From positions 1 to 64,000 of the forward strand of contig UYJD01000016.1 of the NCBI GenBank assembly GCA_900618795.1: DNA of 64,000 nt, written 5' to 3'. Made by a program: the position numbers and the translations under genes. The notes beneath the pieces were generated by a model, which did not search any database, had not been told where the DNA came from, and worked only from the letters and a program-made list of their open reading frames with translations. The DNA comes from Cyanodermella asteris (taxonomy: Eukaryota > Ascomycota > Lecanoromycetes > Ostropales > Stictidaceae). The first letter of the stretch is position 1. Each line of letters opens with the position of its first letter. This document shows positions 53,539 to 64,000 of the stretch, piece by piece.

Positions 53539-56500
53539 CTAGAAGTAGCCAAAGCCTCCAGTGTGCTGAGAGTTCTGATTGTACGGTGCGAAATTCTTGT
53601 TGTTCTGCTGCCCGGAGTTGGGTCCATATGTGTTGAAGGGTGGTACATTGTTCATGACACCACTGCTCATGCTGCCGTTCATGACATTCATGCCGTTGAT
53701 CGGGTTTGCTCCATTGTGACCGCTGAATGTGCCCGCTCCGCCAAAAGAAGGTGCTTGCCCAAGTCCTGCAAAAGTGCCGGTCGAAGGTCTTTGTGGGCTG
53801 TTGACCAGATCCGATTGCTGACCGCTAAGGGGCAACCTGGTTGCATTGCCGTTCTCACCTGGCACATTCGTACGAGGAGCACTGCTTTCACTCGCGGTGA
53901 TCTTGCTCTGAATGCGCCTGCCGTATGGTGTTTGTCGAATGGCGGGAAGCATTGGTCTGATCGCATCGACAAGCCTTTGGCGCGTGTCGACTTCGGCATA
54001 ATCCAGCGCAGTCTGAACGACATAGTTTGCGAACTGATCTTTGAGCATGCTCTCGAGGTCGCTTCCTCCCAGCATTTCATCAATCATTATGGTGCTGATA
54101 TGTGGGTCTGCACCTCTGATCATCTTCTCAATCACGTTGGAGCTGAATTTGTGCTTCGAAAGTGGGACAATTCGACCTCGAAACCCCTGACAGAGGGGGT
54201 TGATGAACTTCGGCTGCTTAAGGTCGATGATGTATTGAAGCACATAGTTGCCGAACGGATCCTGGACAAGGTTGTAGGCGCTGCCAGTGATGTGTGCGAT
54301 CAAATCAGCTCTTTGCGACTCGGAAGCGTGATCAATGCAGCGTTGGAGCACACAGCAGCCGTGACGATGTGTGCCAACAACCACACAATTGATTCCCACC
54401 GCGTCAAAAATGAATTGAGCGTCTTCGGACGATAGTCGGTTCAAGCACTTCTGGATAACATGATTGCCATTCAGATCTTGGATGAGGGTGACCACCTTGT
54501 CCCGAAGGGCATTGATGATCGTCTGTGTCTGTTCAGACGTGCTGATATACTCGATCATCTTCTGCAGGGCGCGGGTTCCATGCTGGTTGAGCGCGATTGT
54601 GACCATCTGTGGTGCTGCATTGTTGACTAGAACCGTCCGTTGCTCATCGTTGGCATGCTCCAGCAACTTCTGGCACAAATAGTTGCCGAATGGATCGGTC
54701 ATTAGCTCAACAACATGGTCGTGCGTTTCGTCGAAGATCATGCGAACTGTGTCCGGGTCTCGAGTCTCAAGTTGGCGTTGAAGATATCTGCAGCCGTGCT
54801 GATCTTTGCATAGCTCATATATCTTCCCACCGTATGTCTCGATCCTCACATTATTGAATCTCGAGCCATCATCTGCGGTCTGACCTCTGCGCTGGCCCGA
54901 TCCCCGACCTTGCCCGTTTTGCGGGGCTACCGTTTGAGGCATCGCTGGTGTGTAAAAGCCATACTGACCGGGATTCTGGTAGGGAAACATTTGCGCAGCT
55001 GCAAAGCTGTTCTGGCCATTGAGCTGCATTGGCTGCATTCCCATGTTCATGAGCTGTTGCATGCCGTATCCGTTGTAGAATTGCGGATTCCCGTACTGTG
55101 ACAGTCCAACTGGCGAGATCGAGTTCATCGCTCCATCGCCATTCATTGGTGCGGTGATTGAAGGACCGAATGTGGCGGAGGTCGCTTGCAAAGTGCTGAC
55201 CTGCGGCGGGGATGGTTTCTGTCTTTCTTCCTTTGGAGTTTCTTGCAGCTTCGAGGTGATGCTTGATAGATCTCGGCTGGTGCGATTGACTGCGCCTGGA
55301 GGAATTCGACCGAGACTCTGGTTGTGCTTGTGGAAAGCATCGTCCGCAGGCTGCTTGGGCGGAGATTTGGCCAAGCTCAAGGGGTTCTTCATCGTAGGGA
55401 TGTCGTTGGTCGAGTAAGATGGCTGGATGCTGGCAAGGCCCGGCCGGCTGGTAGGAGTCGTTGCGCCAGAGTTGTAGACACTTTTGCCTGTCGAGGCCAA
55501 GGATGCTTCCATGGAGTGCCTGTTCGGACGGGCGTTGAAGGTTGGCGGACTGCTGATCTCCATAGACTGTCGAGCCGAAGAAGGCGCTGAAGTTACTCCG
55601 GCGTATTCTGGATCGAAAAGATTCTGAGGCAGACTTTGTTGACCTTGACGGTGTCTCGAAAACGAAGGCCATCCATTTGAGTTGCTGGCAGCGGGAGCAT
55701 CAGAGCCTGCCAAATCGAGAGCTGCATGTGACACTGGTGCAGCTCCAGGGGCTTCGGTCTGCCGCAAGAGGATAGGGAACTTGTCCTCAGTCGTGCCCAT
55801 TTGCAAATAGGTCTTCCCACCGGGTGAAGTCACAGTCTCGGGCTGAGTGGCAGGACGCTCATCGTCATCGCCAAACAGAAACTTGGCGGTATTATGGCGG
55901 TCCAGGATGCCTGAATCGTCCATACCAGACATACGCTTGGTCGCTGTCACAGGCATCGAGTATCGGTTGCTATTCGTGGCCGGCTTTGGTGCGTTCGCAT
56001 TCATACCAGCCGCAAAATATGCAGACATGCGATCGTTGGATCCACGTCGCGAACTTGGAACTGACTTGGATGGAAGCTTGTCTGTCGCAGCGTTATTCTG
56101 CGCCGACTCCATTCGATCGTACGGTGAAGAGGTCAGCATTGAACCAGATCGACTCATCCGGCTCGGGCCAGGCGGCGACATCATGCTGGAGGACGAATAC
56201 CGATTGTGTCTGGAGTATATGGAGGGGAAGCCGTAGTCGGTGACTCGCTCAGAGGGTGGCGTCGTGGGCTCACTGACGTGCCCAGCTGCCATGTTCATTT
56301 TATTCAGGTCCATGGAGTCGATCTCTCTGGTCAGACGCTTCTCCAGCTCCTGGTATTCTCTCATTTGCTTCGCCTGAAACTTCTCCAGCTCTTGTTCGAA
56401 TTCGCGTTTCTTCTGCTTGAGTGCTTCGATGTCGAGTCGCTTGCGCTCCAGCTGTTGCTGTCTGTATACGGCAGCAGAATCGAACTGTTCGAGGTTCGCG

Positions 56501-56727
56501 GATTGCTGCGGGAAGAGGTCTGGTGAAGCATCGGAGCTCGTGGTAAAGCGTCGCTGCAAACTGGCGCGCACATCTGCCGAGGAGTTGCTGCTCGCATGAG
56601 ATTGCATGAAGCTGCCGCTGTATCTTGACGGAGTGGTGTAGCCGGAGTATGCTCGCTCGTTAGGAGGAGATTGGGGGAATCCAGAGCGGAGTTCCTCCAG
56701 CCTGGAGCTCAACGAATTGGTTGCCAT
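53539..56727 (-). CDS. puf4: Pumilio-family RNA-binding protein, Puf4-like
   Basis: This intronless gene gives 1062 residues from the ATG at 56727. The N-terminal ~600 residues are disordered, with a Glu/Lys/Gln coiled-coil stretch (~90-135). The C-terminal PUF domain (~620-945) has eight repeats with the RNA-contact helices DQHGCRYLQRQL, DPFGNYLCQKL, NQHGTRALQKMI, DLNGNHVIQKCL, HRHGCCVLQRCI, DPFGNYVLQYII, HKFSSNVIEKMI and DQFANYVVQTAL. The repeat series matches yeast Puf4, with NGNHVIQKC and HRHGCCVLQRC best conserved. Puf4 binds 3' UTRs with UGUA cores and represses mRNAs, many for ribosome biogenesis, by recruiting deadenylases. The tail after the PUF domain is Asn/Gly-rich. Confidence 0.93.
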   Translation of the reverse strand: MATNSLSSRLEELRSGFPQSPPNERAYSGYTTPSRYSGSFMQSHASSNSSADVRASLQRRFTTSSDASPDLFPQQSANLEQFDSAAVYRQQQLERKRLDIEALKQKKREFEQELEKFQAKQMREYQELEKRLTREIDSMDLNKMNMAAGHVSEPTTPPSERVTDYGFPSIYSRHNRYSSSSMMSPPGPSRMSRSGSMLTSSPYDRMESAQNNAATDKLPSKSVPSSRRGSNDRMSAYFAAGMNANAPKPATNSNRYSMPVTATKRMSGMDDSGILDRHNTAKFLFGDDDERPATQPETVTSPGGKTYLQMGTTEDKFPILLRQTEAPGAAPVSHAALDLAGSDAPAASNSNGWPSFSRHRQGQQSLPQNLFDPEYAGVTSAPSSARQSMEISSPPTFNARPNRHSMEASLASTGKSVYNSGATTPTSRPGLASIQPSYSTNDIPTMKNPLSLAKSPPKQPADDAFHKHNQSLGRIPPGAVNRTSRDLSSITSKLQETPKEERQKPSPPQVSTLQATSATFGPSITAPMNGDGAMNSISPVGLSQYGNPQFYNGYGMQQLMNMGMQPMQLNGQNSFAAAQMFPYQNPGQYGFYTPAMPQTVAPQNGQGRGSGQRRGQTADDGSRFNNVRIETYGGKIYELCKDQHGCRYLQRQLETRDPDTVRMIFDETHDHVVELMTDPFGNYLCQKLLEHANDEQRTVLVNNAAPQMVTIALNQHGTRALQKMIEYISTSEQTQTIINALRDKVVTLIQDLNGNHVIQKCLNRLSSEDAQFIFDAVGINCVVVGTHRHGCCVLQRCIDHASESQRADLIAHITGSAYNLVQDPFGNYVLQYIIDLKQPKFINPLCQGFRGRIVPLSKHKFSSNVIEKMIRGADPHISTIMIDEMLGGSDLESMLKDQFANYVVQTALDYAEVDTRQRLVDAIRPMLPAIRQTPYGRRIQSKITASESSAPRTNVPGENGNATRLPLSGQQSDLVNSPQRPSTGTFAGLGQAPSFGGAGTFSGHNGANPINGMNVMNGSMSSGVMNNVPPFNTYGPNSGQQNNKNFAPYNQNSQHTGGFGYF

Positions 56728-59319
56728 CTTGACTGCGACTATTCACGAGCGTCAGCTTGAAATGCATGTACGTATCGCTATTCTGGTGCACAAGCAAGAA
56801 GCTGAAGTATCGAACCTGCGAGGATTTTTACGTACCAGAAGTCCTGCACAGCGGGTAGCGGGCGATGGGAAGCAACGGTATTGCGGCCAAATTTGGTACG
56901 ACCGCAAGCTATCTCTGTTTATCTCACCGTGTGTTTGGGTCCGATTGGACCTGAAGTATACAGGCCGTTCGTGGAGTCGTGCTCGGATGGCCGAGTATGT
57001 TGGCAGACCAGGCGCCAGGTTCTGGGCCGAACCGGTGAAGGGAGCGTGGTTGCGCTTCGTCAGGAAACAGAACAGATAAATCGAAGTACAATTACAGCAT
57101 GCGACCGCCTCCACGCAGATTCGCCATACGGGATGGCAGGAGTCGAGAAGAGGGGAGCGAGGAAGAGTGCGGACGGGAGGTTGGGAGGAGGACGGCGGAG
57201 GTGAGGTGGAATTGGGAGTGGAGAATCCGAGAATGATACGGTGCGTCGTCAGTCAGTCGTCGAATCTACCTACGCTACTGGGTGGGATGCCGCCAACAAC
57301 TCTCTACCTACTCCAGCAAAGGGACCCCGATCATTCGTCCGCTGGCCGGCTGCTTATGGCGGGCAAGGACCCCAGTCTCATTGGAACTCAGAGGGCCCCG
57401 AGGGCCTTCAATTACCAAATGGCGCCAGGACAGGGACATGGATCTTGCTTCCAGAAGGGCAGCTCTTTACTCTACACTTTGTGCTTTTAGCCCTCGCTTC
57501 TCCACAGCGCGAGGCGAACGCCTCCTCGACCAAGCCGAGAAGCCCAAGTCTGGGCAGGCCACCGTCTGCCCTCGTGGACATTCCCATGGCCAGCGCCTCC
57601 TGCAGCCGACGACTATCTCTATCCCTCTACGGCCAACGAACGACGGCAGGCCGGCGTTGCCATCGCAGGCATTGCTTTCAGGTCCTCTGAACGCTGGGAA
57701 TTGCACGTTTGTCTCGAGTACACCTGCAGGCGAAGCAACATGCATGTCCATACAGCATGCAGTATGACTGAAAGTCGGTCAGTGATGCTGCGACCCCGTT
57801 CTTGAAGCAGCCGCATGTGCCGGCGACTCCTTGCTCCTTTAGTTGCGAGGGCACTCTGAGTTCCGTCGCCTTTGCCCGTGGTACAGAGCAAAGCAGTCGC
57901 TGATGGATACTTGCACATTCGCCGTTCGCACGCGCTCACCATCCTTTTCAAGCCGCTGGCGGCACCCGCTGCATGCGTACACGGGCAAATCGAGTCGTTG
58001 TTGATGACTGACAAGCGTTCGAGGCTTTGTTTCAACATGTGTCGAGCAAGGCTAGCCTGGCGGACGTCTAGCTCTATCGTTAGCAGATAATAAGCTGGCG
58101 TCCGGTCAACTCCGTCCTAGAGCCAACAGGTCAAAATAGACCCCACTCGGCAGAAGGCATCGCGAGCGTCCCCACAGTGGCATCGCTGTCCCATTGCTGC
58201 GTCGCTCTCTCGCTGGTCAGCGTGAATCTGGCGGTGAGACGTGTGTCGCCCATTGGCCGGGGTGCAGCATCGATGCAAGGCAAAACGTGTTTCTCCTGGC
58301 CATGGGCTGGCTGCGTCCAATAGGCGCACTCACTGCTCGGCCGTTCCGGGGGCTGCCACGGCCTCCTTGCAGAAGCAGAGCCAGGCAAGTCGGGAAGCGC
58401 GCGGCCCCCTGATGATGGTGGTGGGCATCCTGTGACGCTAGTTTGTAGCACGCTGGGGAAAAGTGTTGGCAATTGAGCTCATCGGCGGGCCGGGACGAAC
58501 AAAGTAACGCCCTAGGTACTTTGCAGTCTAGGTACTCCGCTAGTTCTGGACCCCTCGGCGGACAGCTGTGAACTGTGCGCCAGTAGCAGTAGACTATCTG
58601 GATACCAATCGCGTGAATGAATACCAGTTTTCCATAGCAATCGATCAGATTATCACGCGCAGACGGTAAGAATGATCATCGTCACGAGCATGATTACGCC
58701 AGCGGGGTACAATGTAACAAAGCGGCGGGCTGGCGACAGCCAAGCTTCAAATGAGACACAAGAAGATGTCTAGAAAGGCCAAGCAAAGCAATGATTGATA
58801 GCAAATGCAGTAGCAGACATGAGCGCATTGTTATTTGAAGCTATATCTGTTTGATTGCTTACAGCTGCTACTATTAAAGCGGTCGGCAATTGTCAGTACA
58901 TCATTGAGTGGAAAGAGAACTGCCGCGACCAGTAGCCCTCGCGTCCAGTCGATAGCATATGGGTTCGTCAACTTATTCAAAAGCAGCCCATAGCGAGACA
59001 GGTACTTGTACAGGTCGTGACTAAGCGCTGGCGAGCGAGGCGAAGTAAGGTCAGATCTTAGATGGTTGTTCGCCAGCCCTGCTAGGGAAATAGCACAACA
59101 CCATCTCGTGTCATGCTGCCAATATCCCCTCTTGTACAGAGGTAGTCAGGGGAGGAATTCTTCATTGATTGTGGATTGAGCGGCTATGTATGCAGCGAGT
59201 TTTGGTCCCCGCACTGCGGACGATGCTCTCGCTTCGGTCTCAACTCCGAACACAGCTTATTCTTGACTCACGATCCGCAAAAAGTTTCCTGGTACCTATC
59301 AACCTCCCAAAAAGTCGCC
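56728..59319. other. Divergent intergenic region (puf4 / rpc2)
   Basis: These 2.6 kb hold no supported gene on either strand. The first ~500 bases are probably the long 5' UTR and promoter of the PUF gene. Open frames up to 160 codons occur in GC-rich sequence without motifs. Confidence 0.5.
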
Positions 59320-62300
59320 ATGCCTCCCAGGAGGCGGACTGCTGCTGCTGCCCATGATAACACAAGCGGTTCGTCCGTGGCTAAACCTGCAGCAAAGTCT
59401 AGGTCAAATGCCGCTCCTAAGCCCAAAGCAACAGGTCCTGGATCTTCGGCGGCCAAGATCACGGCTGTCACAAATGTCAACGATGGGGCCCCGCCAGCTG
59501 TTGAGCCTCTCAGCAAAGCCCAAACCCAAGCAGCGATGACATCGGAGCCTATGGACGCCGAAGAGGTGTCCAAAAAGGGGCGCAAACGGAAAGTCGGAGA
59601 CGACGGATTTGGCGCGTTGCTCGAGCCTTTTTACTATGGTAAAGGCATGTCAGATCCCATTAACACGGCAAAAGATAAATGGAATCTTCTCCCGGCCTTT
59701 CTAAAGGTCAAAGGTCTCGTGAAGCAGCATATTGATTCATTCAACTACTTCGTCGACGTGGAGCTCAAAAAGATTGTGAAAGCGAACTCGCGGATCGTCA
59801 GCGAATCAAAACCAAACATCTTTCTCGAGTACACCGATATTCGTGTTGGCCAGCCTCGTCGTATCGAAGAGCAAGGCACATCCGCGACTGTCCCACTGAC
59901 CCCAAATGAGGCCCGCCTGCGTGACTTGACTTATGCCGCGCCGATCTACGTGGACATTCGCTTCCAAAAGGATGCAGGTGGCCGGCAAGTGTTGGTGCAG
60001 AAGAATATCGCGATTGGGCGGATCCCCATCATGCTCAAAAGCAACAAGTGTGTCCTTTCAAATAAGACCGAAGCAGAGATGAGCAAGATGCAGGAATGTC
60101 CTCTCGACCCGGGCGGCTACTTTATCGTCAACGGCACGGAGAAGGTCATCCTGGTTCAGGAGCAGCTGAGCAAGAATCGTGTCATCGTGGAAACCGACCC
60201 CAAAAAAGATATCGTCCAGGCCTCTGTCACAAGTTCAACGCACGAACGAAAGTCCAAAAGTTACGTTTCCATGAAGAAGGGCAAGATCTATCTTACGCAC
60301 AACGTCTTTACCGAGGACATTCCGATCGTTGTGGTCTTCAAGGCTATGGGACTCGCTTCCGACAAAGAGATCTTGACTTGTGTTGCCGGTCTTGATCGTG
60401 TCTACCAAGACTTGTTTTTACCCAATTTCGAAGACTGTGCCAACGCCGGGGTACTGACGCAACAACAAGCCCTAGAATACGTTGGATGCAGGATCAAGGT
60501 TGGCAAGAAGGCTGGTGGCTTCGCTAACAGGCTGACCTATGCTCAAGAAGGCCTTCACAACCTTGCCAACATTGTCATTGCACATGTGCCCGTCAAAGAT
60601 ATGGACTTCAAGCAGAAGGCGCTCTATGTGGCCTTCATGGCAAGGCGTGTCATCATGGCCAAGGATGATCCTAGTTTGATTGACGATCGAGACTACGTAG
60701 GGAACAAGCGTCTTGAACTTGCGGGCCAGATGCTGGCGCTACTATTTGAGGATCTATTCAAGAAGTTCAACTCGGACATCAGATACGGCATAGACAAAGG
60801 CTTGAAAAAGTCAAATCGAAGCGAAGTTAATCCAATGCAGATCTTGCAATCTCAAGGCAACCAGATCACGCAAGGCATGAATAGAGCTATTTCGACAGGC
60901 AACTGGACTCTGAAGCGTTTCAGGATGAATCGGGCAGGCGTTACACATGTTTTGAGTCGACTGAGCTACATCAGCGCTTTAGGAATGATGACTCGCATCT
61001 CCAGTCAATTCGAGAAGACGAGAAAAGTCAGCGGTCCTCGTGCCCTTCAGCCATCACAATTTGGCATGCTTTGCCTTGCCGATACACCTGAAGGAGAAGC
61101 CTGTGGGTTGGTGAAGAACCTTGCCTTGATGACACACATTACGACCAACGATGAGGTTGAGCCAATCCTCAAATTGGTAGGTTTTCTTGGAGGCCATGAG
61201 GTGACCGGTACCAACGGCCCGCAAATCTACGTTTCGGGGTCCTACATCATCTTCGTCAACGGTACGCCTGTGGCCATCACTGAAGATCCCAAAGGCTTCC
61301 TTCATCGTTTCCGAGGATTCCGTCGGATGGGCCGCATCTCGGAGTTCGTCAGCATCAATATCAATCATCATCATGCGGCCGTACATATCGCCACGGACGA
61401 TGGTAGAATCTGTCGGCCTCTAATAGTTGTGGAAAATGGCAAGTCCATGGTTACGACACGTCACCTCAAAGCGCTTCGTCAGGGCCTAATGGGTTTCGAT
61501 GACTTCCTTGCTAGAGGGTTGGTTGAATATGTTGACGTCAATGAAGAGAACGAGTCAAACATTGCGATGTATGAGAAAGACATTTATGAAAGCAGCACAC
61601 ATCTCGAGATCGAACCTTTCACCATCCTTGGCGCTGTCGCCGGGCTCATTCCTTACCCTCACCACAACCAATCGCCACGTAACACTTACCAGTGTGCTAT
61701 GGGAAAACAGGCCATTGGCGCGATTGCTTCAAATCAGTTCCTTCGAATCGACACCCTACTTTACCTAATGGTGTATCCTCAGAAGCCCATGGTCAAGACA
61801 AGAACAATTGAGCTTATTCGTTATGACAAGCTACCTGCTGGCCAGAATGCTACCGTCGCTGTCATGAGTTATTCTGGTTATGATATCGAGGACGCTTTGG
61901 TGCTCAATAAAGCATCCTGCGACCGAGGCTTCGGTCGTTGCCAAGTTTACCGCAAGTACGCTGCTAGTTTGCGCAAGTATCCCAATGGCACAACCGACGA
62001 GATCGCAGGCCCGAATCTTGACGAGAGCAGGAATATCATTCCAGCTCATACTCTTCTCGGAGATTCCGGCATAGCGGAAGTGGGCGAGAAGCTCGAGAAC
62101 GGCAAGGTCATGGTTAACAAAAAAACTCCGATCAATACAATGTCGACGGGGCTTGGCAATGACTTTGCATCGAGCGAGATGAAGGATGCTCCGATCAAGT
62201 ATCGCCTGCCAGATCCCTCCTACGTGGACAAGGTCCTTATCACCCAGAACGAGCAAGGCAATACTTTGGCGAAGATACGAACTCGCCAGACTCGTCGACC

Positions 62301-63048
62301 TGAGGTCGGAGACAAATTCTCGTCACGTCACGGGCAAAAAGGTGTGACTGGCCTCATTGCCGAGCAGGCAGACATGCCTTTCAGCGATCTCGGAGTTGTC
62401 CCAGACATCATCATGAACCCCCATGGCTTTCCCTCTCGAATGACAGTTGGCAAGATGTTGGAGCTCCTGTCCGGCAAAGCGGGCATTTTCGCGGGTGAGC
62501 TGCAGTACGGGACCCCGTTTGGCGGCTCTGATCCACAGGAGATGGCCCAGATTCTTGTCAACAATGGCTTCAGTTATTCTGGAAAGGACTACCTCACCAG
62601 TGGCATTAGCGGTGAGCCGCTGCCAGCCTATGTCTTCTTCGGTCCCATATACTATCAGAAACTCAAGCACATGGTCCAAGATAAGATGCATTCCCGTGCT
62701 CGCGGCCCCCGAGCTATCCTTACACGCCAACCCACAGAAGGTCGAAGCAGAGACGGTGGTCTGCGTCTCGGTGAGATGGAGCGTGATTGCTTGATTGCTT
62801 ATGGTGCGAGCCAGTTGCTCCTGGAGCGATTGATGCTGAGTAGTGATGCTCATCAGGTGGATGTTTGCGGCACCTGTGGTATGCTTGGATACCTAGGCTA
62901 TTGTCAGACCTGCAAGAAGACGCAAGGCGTGGTGAAGATGACGATTCCATACGCGGCGAAGCTGCTCATCCAGGAGCTGCTGAGTATGAATGTGAAGGCG
63001 GCTCTGAAGCTGGCAGACACGTTTCCTGGCCCGGAGAAGGTTTTGTGA
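59320..63048 (+). CDS. rpc2: DNA-directed RNA polymerase III subunit RPC2 (second largest)
   Basis: This intronless gene gives 1242 residues from the ATG at 59320. An in-frame non-ATG extension upstream was rejected. Residues 1-95 are an Ala/Lys/Pro/Ser-rich extension. The Rpb2-like core then begins at [20 protein letters not shown]. Pol III features are [46 protein letters not shown] and the hybrid-binding [12 protein letters not shown] (~995-1006). The C-terminal zinc ribbon [18 protein letters not shown] (~1183-1200) completes the fold. The spacing and the [10 protein letters not shown] ribbon match RPC2/Ret1 rather than RPB2 or RPA2. With RPC1 it forms the catalytic centre that transcribes tRNA, 5S and U6 genes. 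The length is ~90 residues above yeast Ret1, due to the N-terminal tail. Confidence 0.95.
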   Translation: MPPRRRTAAAAHDNTSGSSVAKPAAKSRSNAAPKPKATGPGSSAAKITAVTNVNDGAPPAVEPLSKAQTQAAMTSEPMDAEEVSKKGRKRKVGDDGFGALLEPFYYGKGMSDPINTAKDKWNLLPAFLKVKGLVKQHIDSFNYFVDVELKKIVKANSRIVSESKPNIFLEYTDIRVGQPRRIEEQGTSATVPLTPNEARLRDLTYAAPIYVDIRFQKDAGGRQVLVQKNIAIGRIPIMLKSNKCVLSNKTEAEMSKMQECPLDPGGYFIVNGTEKVILVQEQLSKNRVIVETDPKKDIVQASVTSSTHERKSKSYVSMKKGKIYLTHNVFTEDIPIVVVFKAMGLASDKEILTCVAGLDRVYQDLFLPNFEDCANAGVLTQQQALEYVGCRIKVGKKAGGFANRLTYAQEGLHNLANIVIAHVPVKDMDFKQKALYVAFMARRVIMAKDDPSLIDDRDYVGNKRLELAGQMLALLFEDLFKKFNSDIRYGIDKGLKKSNRSEVNPMQILQSQGNQITQGMNRAISTGNWTLKRFRMNRAGVTHVLSRLSYISALGMMTRISSQFEKTRKVSGPRALQPSQFGMLCLADTPEGEACGLVKNLALMTHITTNDEVEPILKLVGFLGGHEVTGTNGPQIYVSGSYIIFVNGTPVAITEDPKGFLHRFRGFRRMGRISEFVSININHHHAAVHIATDDGRICRPLIVVENGKSMVTTRHLKALRQGLMGFDDFLARGLVEYVDVNEENESNIAMYEKDIYESSTHLEIEPFTILGAVAGLIPYPHHNQSPRNTYQCAMGKQAIGAIASNQFLRIDTLLYLMVYPQKPMVKTRTIELIRYDKLPAGQNATVAVMSYSGYDIEDALVLNKASCDRGFGRCQVYRKYAASLRKYPNGTTDEIAGPNLDESRNIIPAHTLLGDSGIAEVGEKLENGKVMVNKKTPINTMSTGLGNDFASSEMKDAPIKYRLPDPSYVDKVLITQNEQGNTLAKIRTRQTRRPEVGDKFSSRHGQKGVTGLIAEQADMPFSDLGVVPDIIMNPHGFPSRMTVGKMLELLSGKAGIFAGELQYGTPFGGSDPQEMAQILVNNGFSYSGKDYLTSGISGEPLPAYVFFGPIYYQKLKHMVQDKMHSRARGPRAILTRQPTEGRSRDGGLRLGEMERDCLIAYGASQLLLERLMLSSDAHQVDVCGTCGMLGYLGYCQTCKKTQGVVKMTIPYAAKLLIQELLSMNVKAALKLADTFPGPEKVL

Positions 63049-64000
63049 TGAAGACGGCCACGGAAAGAAATTGAACAGAAACGATGAGCTCATGTACCCA
63101 GGAGCTGCATATGAGGACATGTATGATATCTGAATACTCGCATAGCGTAGCATTTGACGGGTGTTCGGGACGATGTCAAGCGTCGGGCGAGTTTCACGTT
63201 GGATGGCAGAGAAATTCAATGCGATGATGCCAACCAGATCGCGTGTTCGCGAGTCAAGTCAAGTGAGTATTCACCAACGCCTCGACCATGACGAATCCGC
63301 GTGCCGCTCCTCTCTGTGGGTATCTGGAATACTGCGATGAAGGCAGATTGTTGCGGATAGCTTTGCAACCTGCGTTGCAACTTTGAGGGTCGAAGTGAGT
63401 GCAATTGAAGTTTTCGAACTCGTTCTCTCGCGGTCACTGTACCCGGAACTAGTCCCAAGCATCGTTACTCTTTCGTGCTCCGTATGATTTCGATGTATGA
63501 GCCTTGAAAAGGCAAAACCAAATATTCACTCCAGCTCTTTTCAATTGGTAGCAGAGAGGTGTGGAAAAGGTTCGCGAGCCAAGTCAGGTCTCCTTGCTAG
63601 GTCAATTCATCAGCAATCTATTCTGCAAGACCTGGAAACACCATCGCCTGAACTGAGTTCCGATGGAAACCTTGTCGGGGCATGTGCGCAGGGTGAGTGG
63701 TGGGCGGTCGCACTTAAAAGCTAACGGACCGTACCGAGATCTGTCAACCGTTTTGTCAACCAAGGAACCTTTGTCCCCGCTGAGGCCGGCAATACGTTCA
63801 TTGCGAGATAAAGTACTGACCCGACTGATACTGGGGAGAACAAAAGCTGTGCCATTGTTGTGGATGGCACATAAGGCGGACGTGCTGAATCGAGAGTCTT
63901 TTAGGGGATGTCGGCAAGGAGAGAGGGTACGCTGACACGAAACCGGGGGGCCCGCGCCGGCCATTGTCCCCTACCGTCCCACTCAGTATTGTCCTTCGGC
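63049..64000. other. Region downstream of rpc2
   Basis: These 952 bases contain only short frames (up to 120 codons) on both strands without recognisable content. I see no RNA gene. Confidence 0.45.

Noticed and set aside
53302-54435. 377-codon plus-strand frame opposite puf4
   Set aside because: Entirely antisense to the conserved PUF domain; a shadow of its codon structure.
57170-58470. Several GC-rich frames of 100-160 codons between puf4 and rpc2
   Set aside because: Overlap on both strands without motifs, as expected by chance in GC-rich intergenic DNA.
59176-59319. In-frame extension of 48 codons upstream of the rpc2 ATG
   Set aside because: It begins with TTG rather than ATG and is not similar to Pol III subunits.
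1-64000. CRISPR arrays, bacterial operons, plasmid origins or a secondary-metabolite backbone gene (PKS/NRPS)
   Set aside because: None seen; the window is nuclear fungal DNA with spliceosomal introns, and the methyltransferase and aldehyde dehydrogenase have no backbone enzyme beside them.

Overview
This is a nuclear chromosome segment from a filamentous ascomycete. It has short (about 48-60 nt) spliceosomal introns, a Pezizomycotina-style gene set (SUZ12, Arb1, GFA, 2EXR, a UMTA/LaeA-like methyltransferase, a cutinase relic) and a DNA-transposon relic whose stops look like repeat-induced point mutation (RIP). I favour Dothideomycetes, but the sequence alone does not prove the class. One 568-base run of N lies at 51600-52167.

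Layout. 0-31 kb is mainly conserved housekeeping genes, on strictly alternating strands after an intron-bearing tRNA-Trp: Cef1/Cdc5 (+), an F-box-like protein (-), an SNG1/DUF3533 membrane protein (+), the Golgi apyrase Ynd1 (-), a Zta1 quinone reductase (+), a Q-rich zinc-knuckle protein (-), the PP2A-like phosphatase Ppg1 (+), Rho-GDI (-), the inner-nuclear-membrane telomere tether Bqt4 (+), inositol polyphosphate multikinase (-), the Argonaute chaperone subunit Arb1 (+) and a four-exon aldehyde dehydrogenase (-). Seven of these needed splicing to read: SNG1, the zinc-knuckle gene, ppg1, rdi1, bqt4, arb1 and the aldehyde dehydrogenase. Exon coordinates are given in the entries and all joins keep frame.

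31-38 kb is more accessory and runs on the + strand: a UMTA/LaeA-like methyltransferase, a 2EXR/F-box-like protein, a decayed lipoxygenase C-terminus, a GFA-domain protein and a PQ-loop membrane protein. 38-47 kb returns to conserved genes: Rfc3 (+), a SUZ12-type PRC2 subunit carrying a PHD-like finger (-), a Sly41-type transporter (+) and a small bZIP factor (-). 47-53 kb is gene-poor and accessory: a secreted cysteine-rich protein, a broken cutinase, the assembly gap and a Tc1/mariner relic that runs into the gap. 53-63 kb holds a Puf4-type RNA-binding protein (-) and the second-largest RNA polymerase III subunit (+).

How they fit together. Three chromatin-organisation factors lie in one window: Bqt4 (telomere/nuclear envelope), Arb1 (RNAi-linked heterochromatin) and SUZ12 (H3K27 methylation). 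They imply the organism keeps both PRC2 and an ARC-type RNAi complex. tRNA-Trp and the Pol III subunit are product and producer, but lie 59 kb apart by chance as far as I can see. I found no multi-gene system that is clearly new. The best leads are the SUZ12-PHD architecture, the Bqt4 membrane anchor split by an intron, the GC-AG intron of ppg1, the 18-nt exon of arb1 and the two decayed plant-interaction enzymes.
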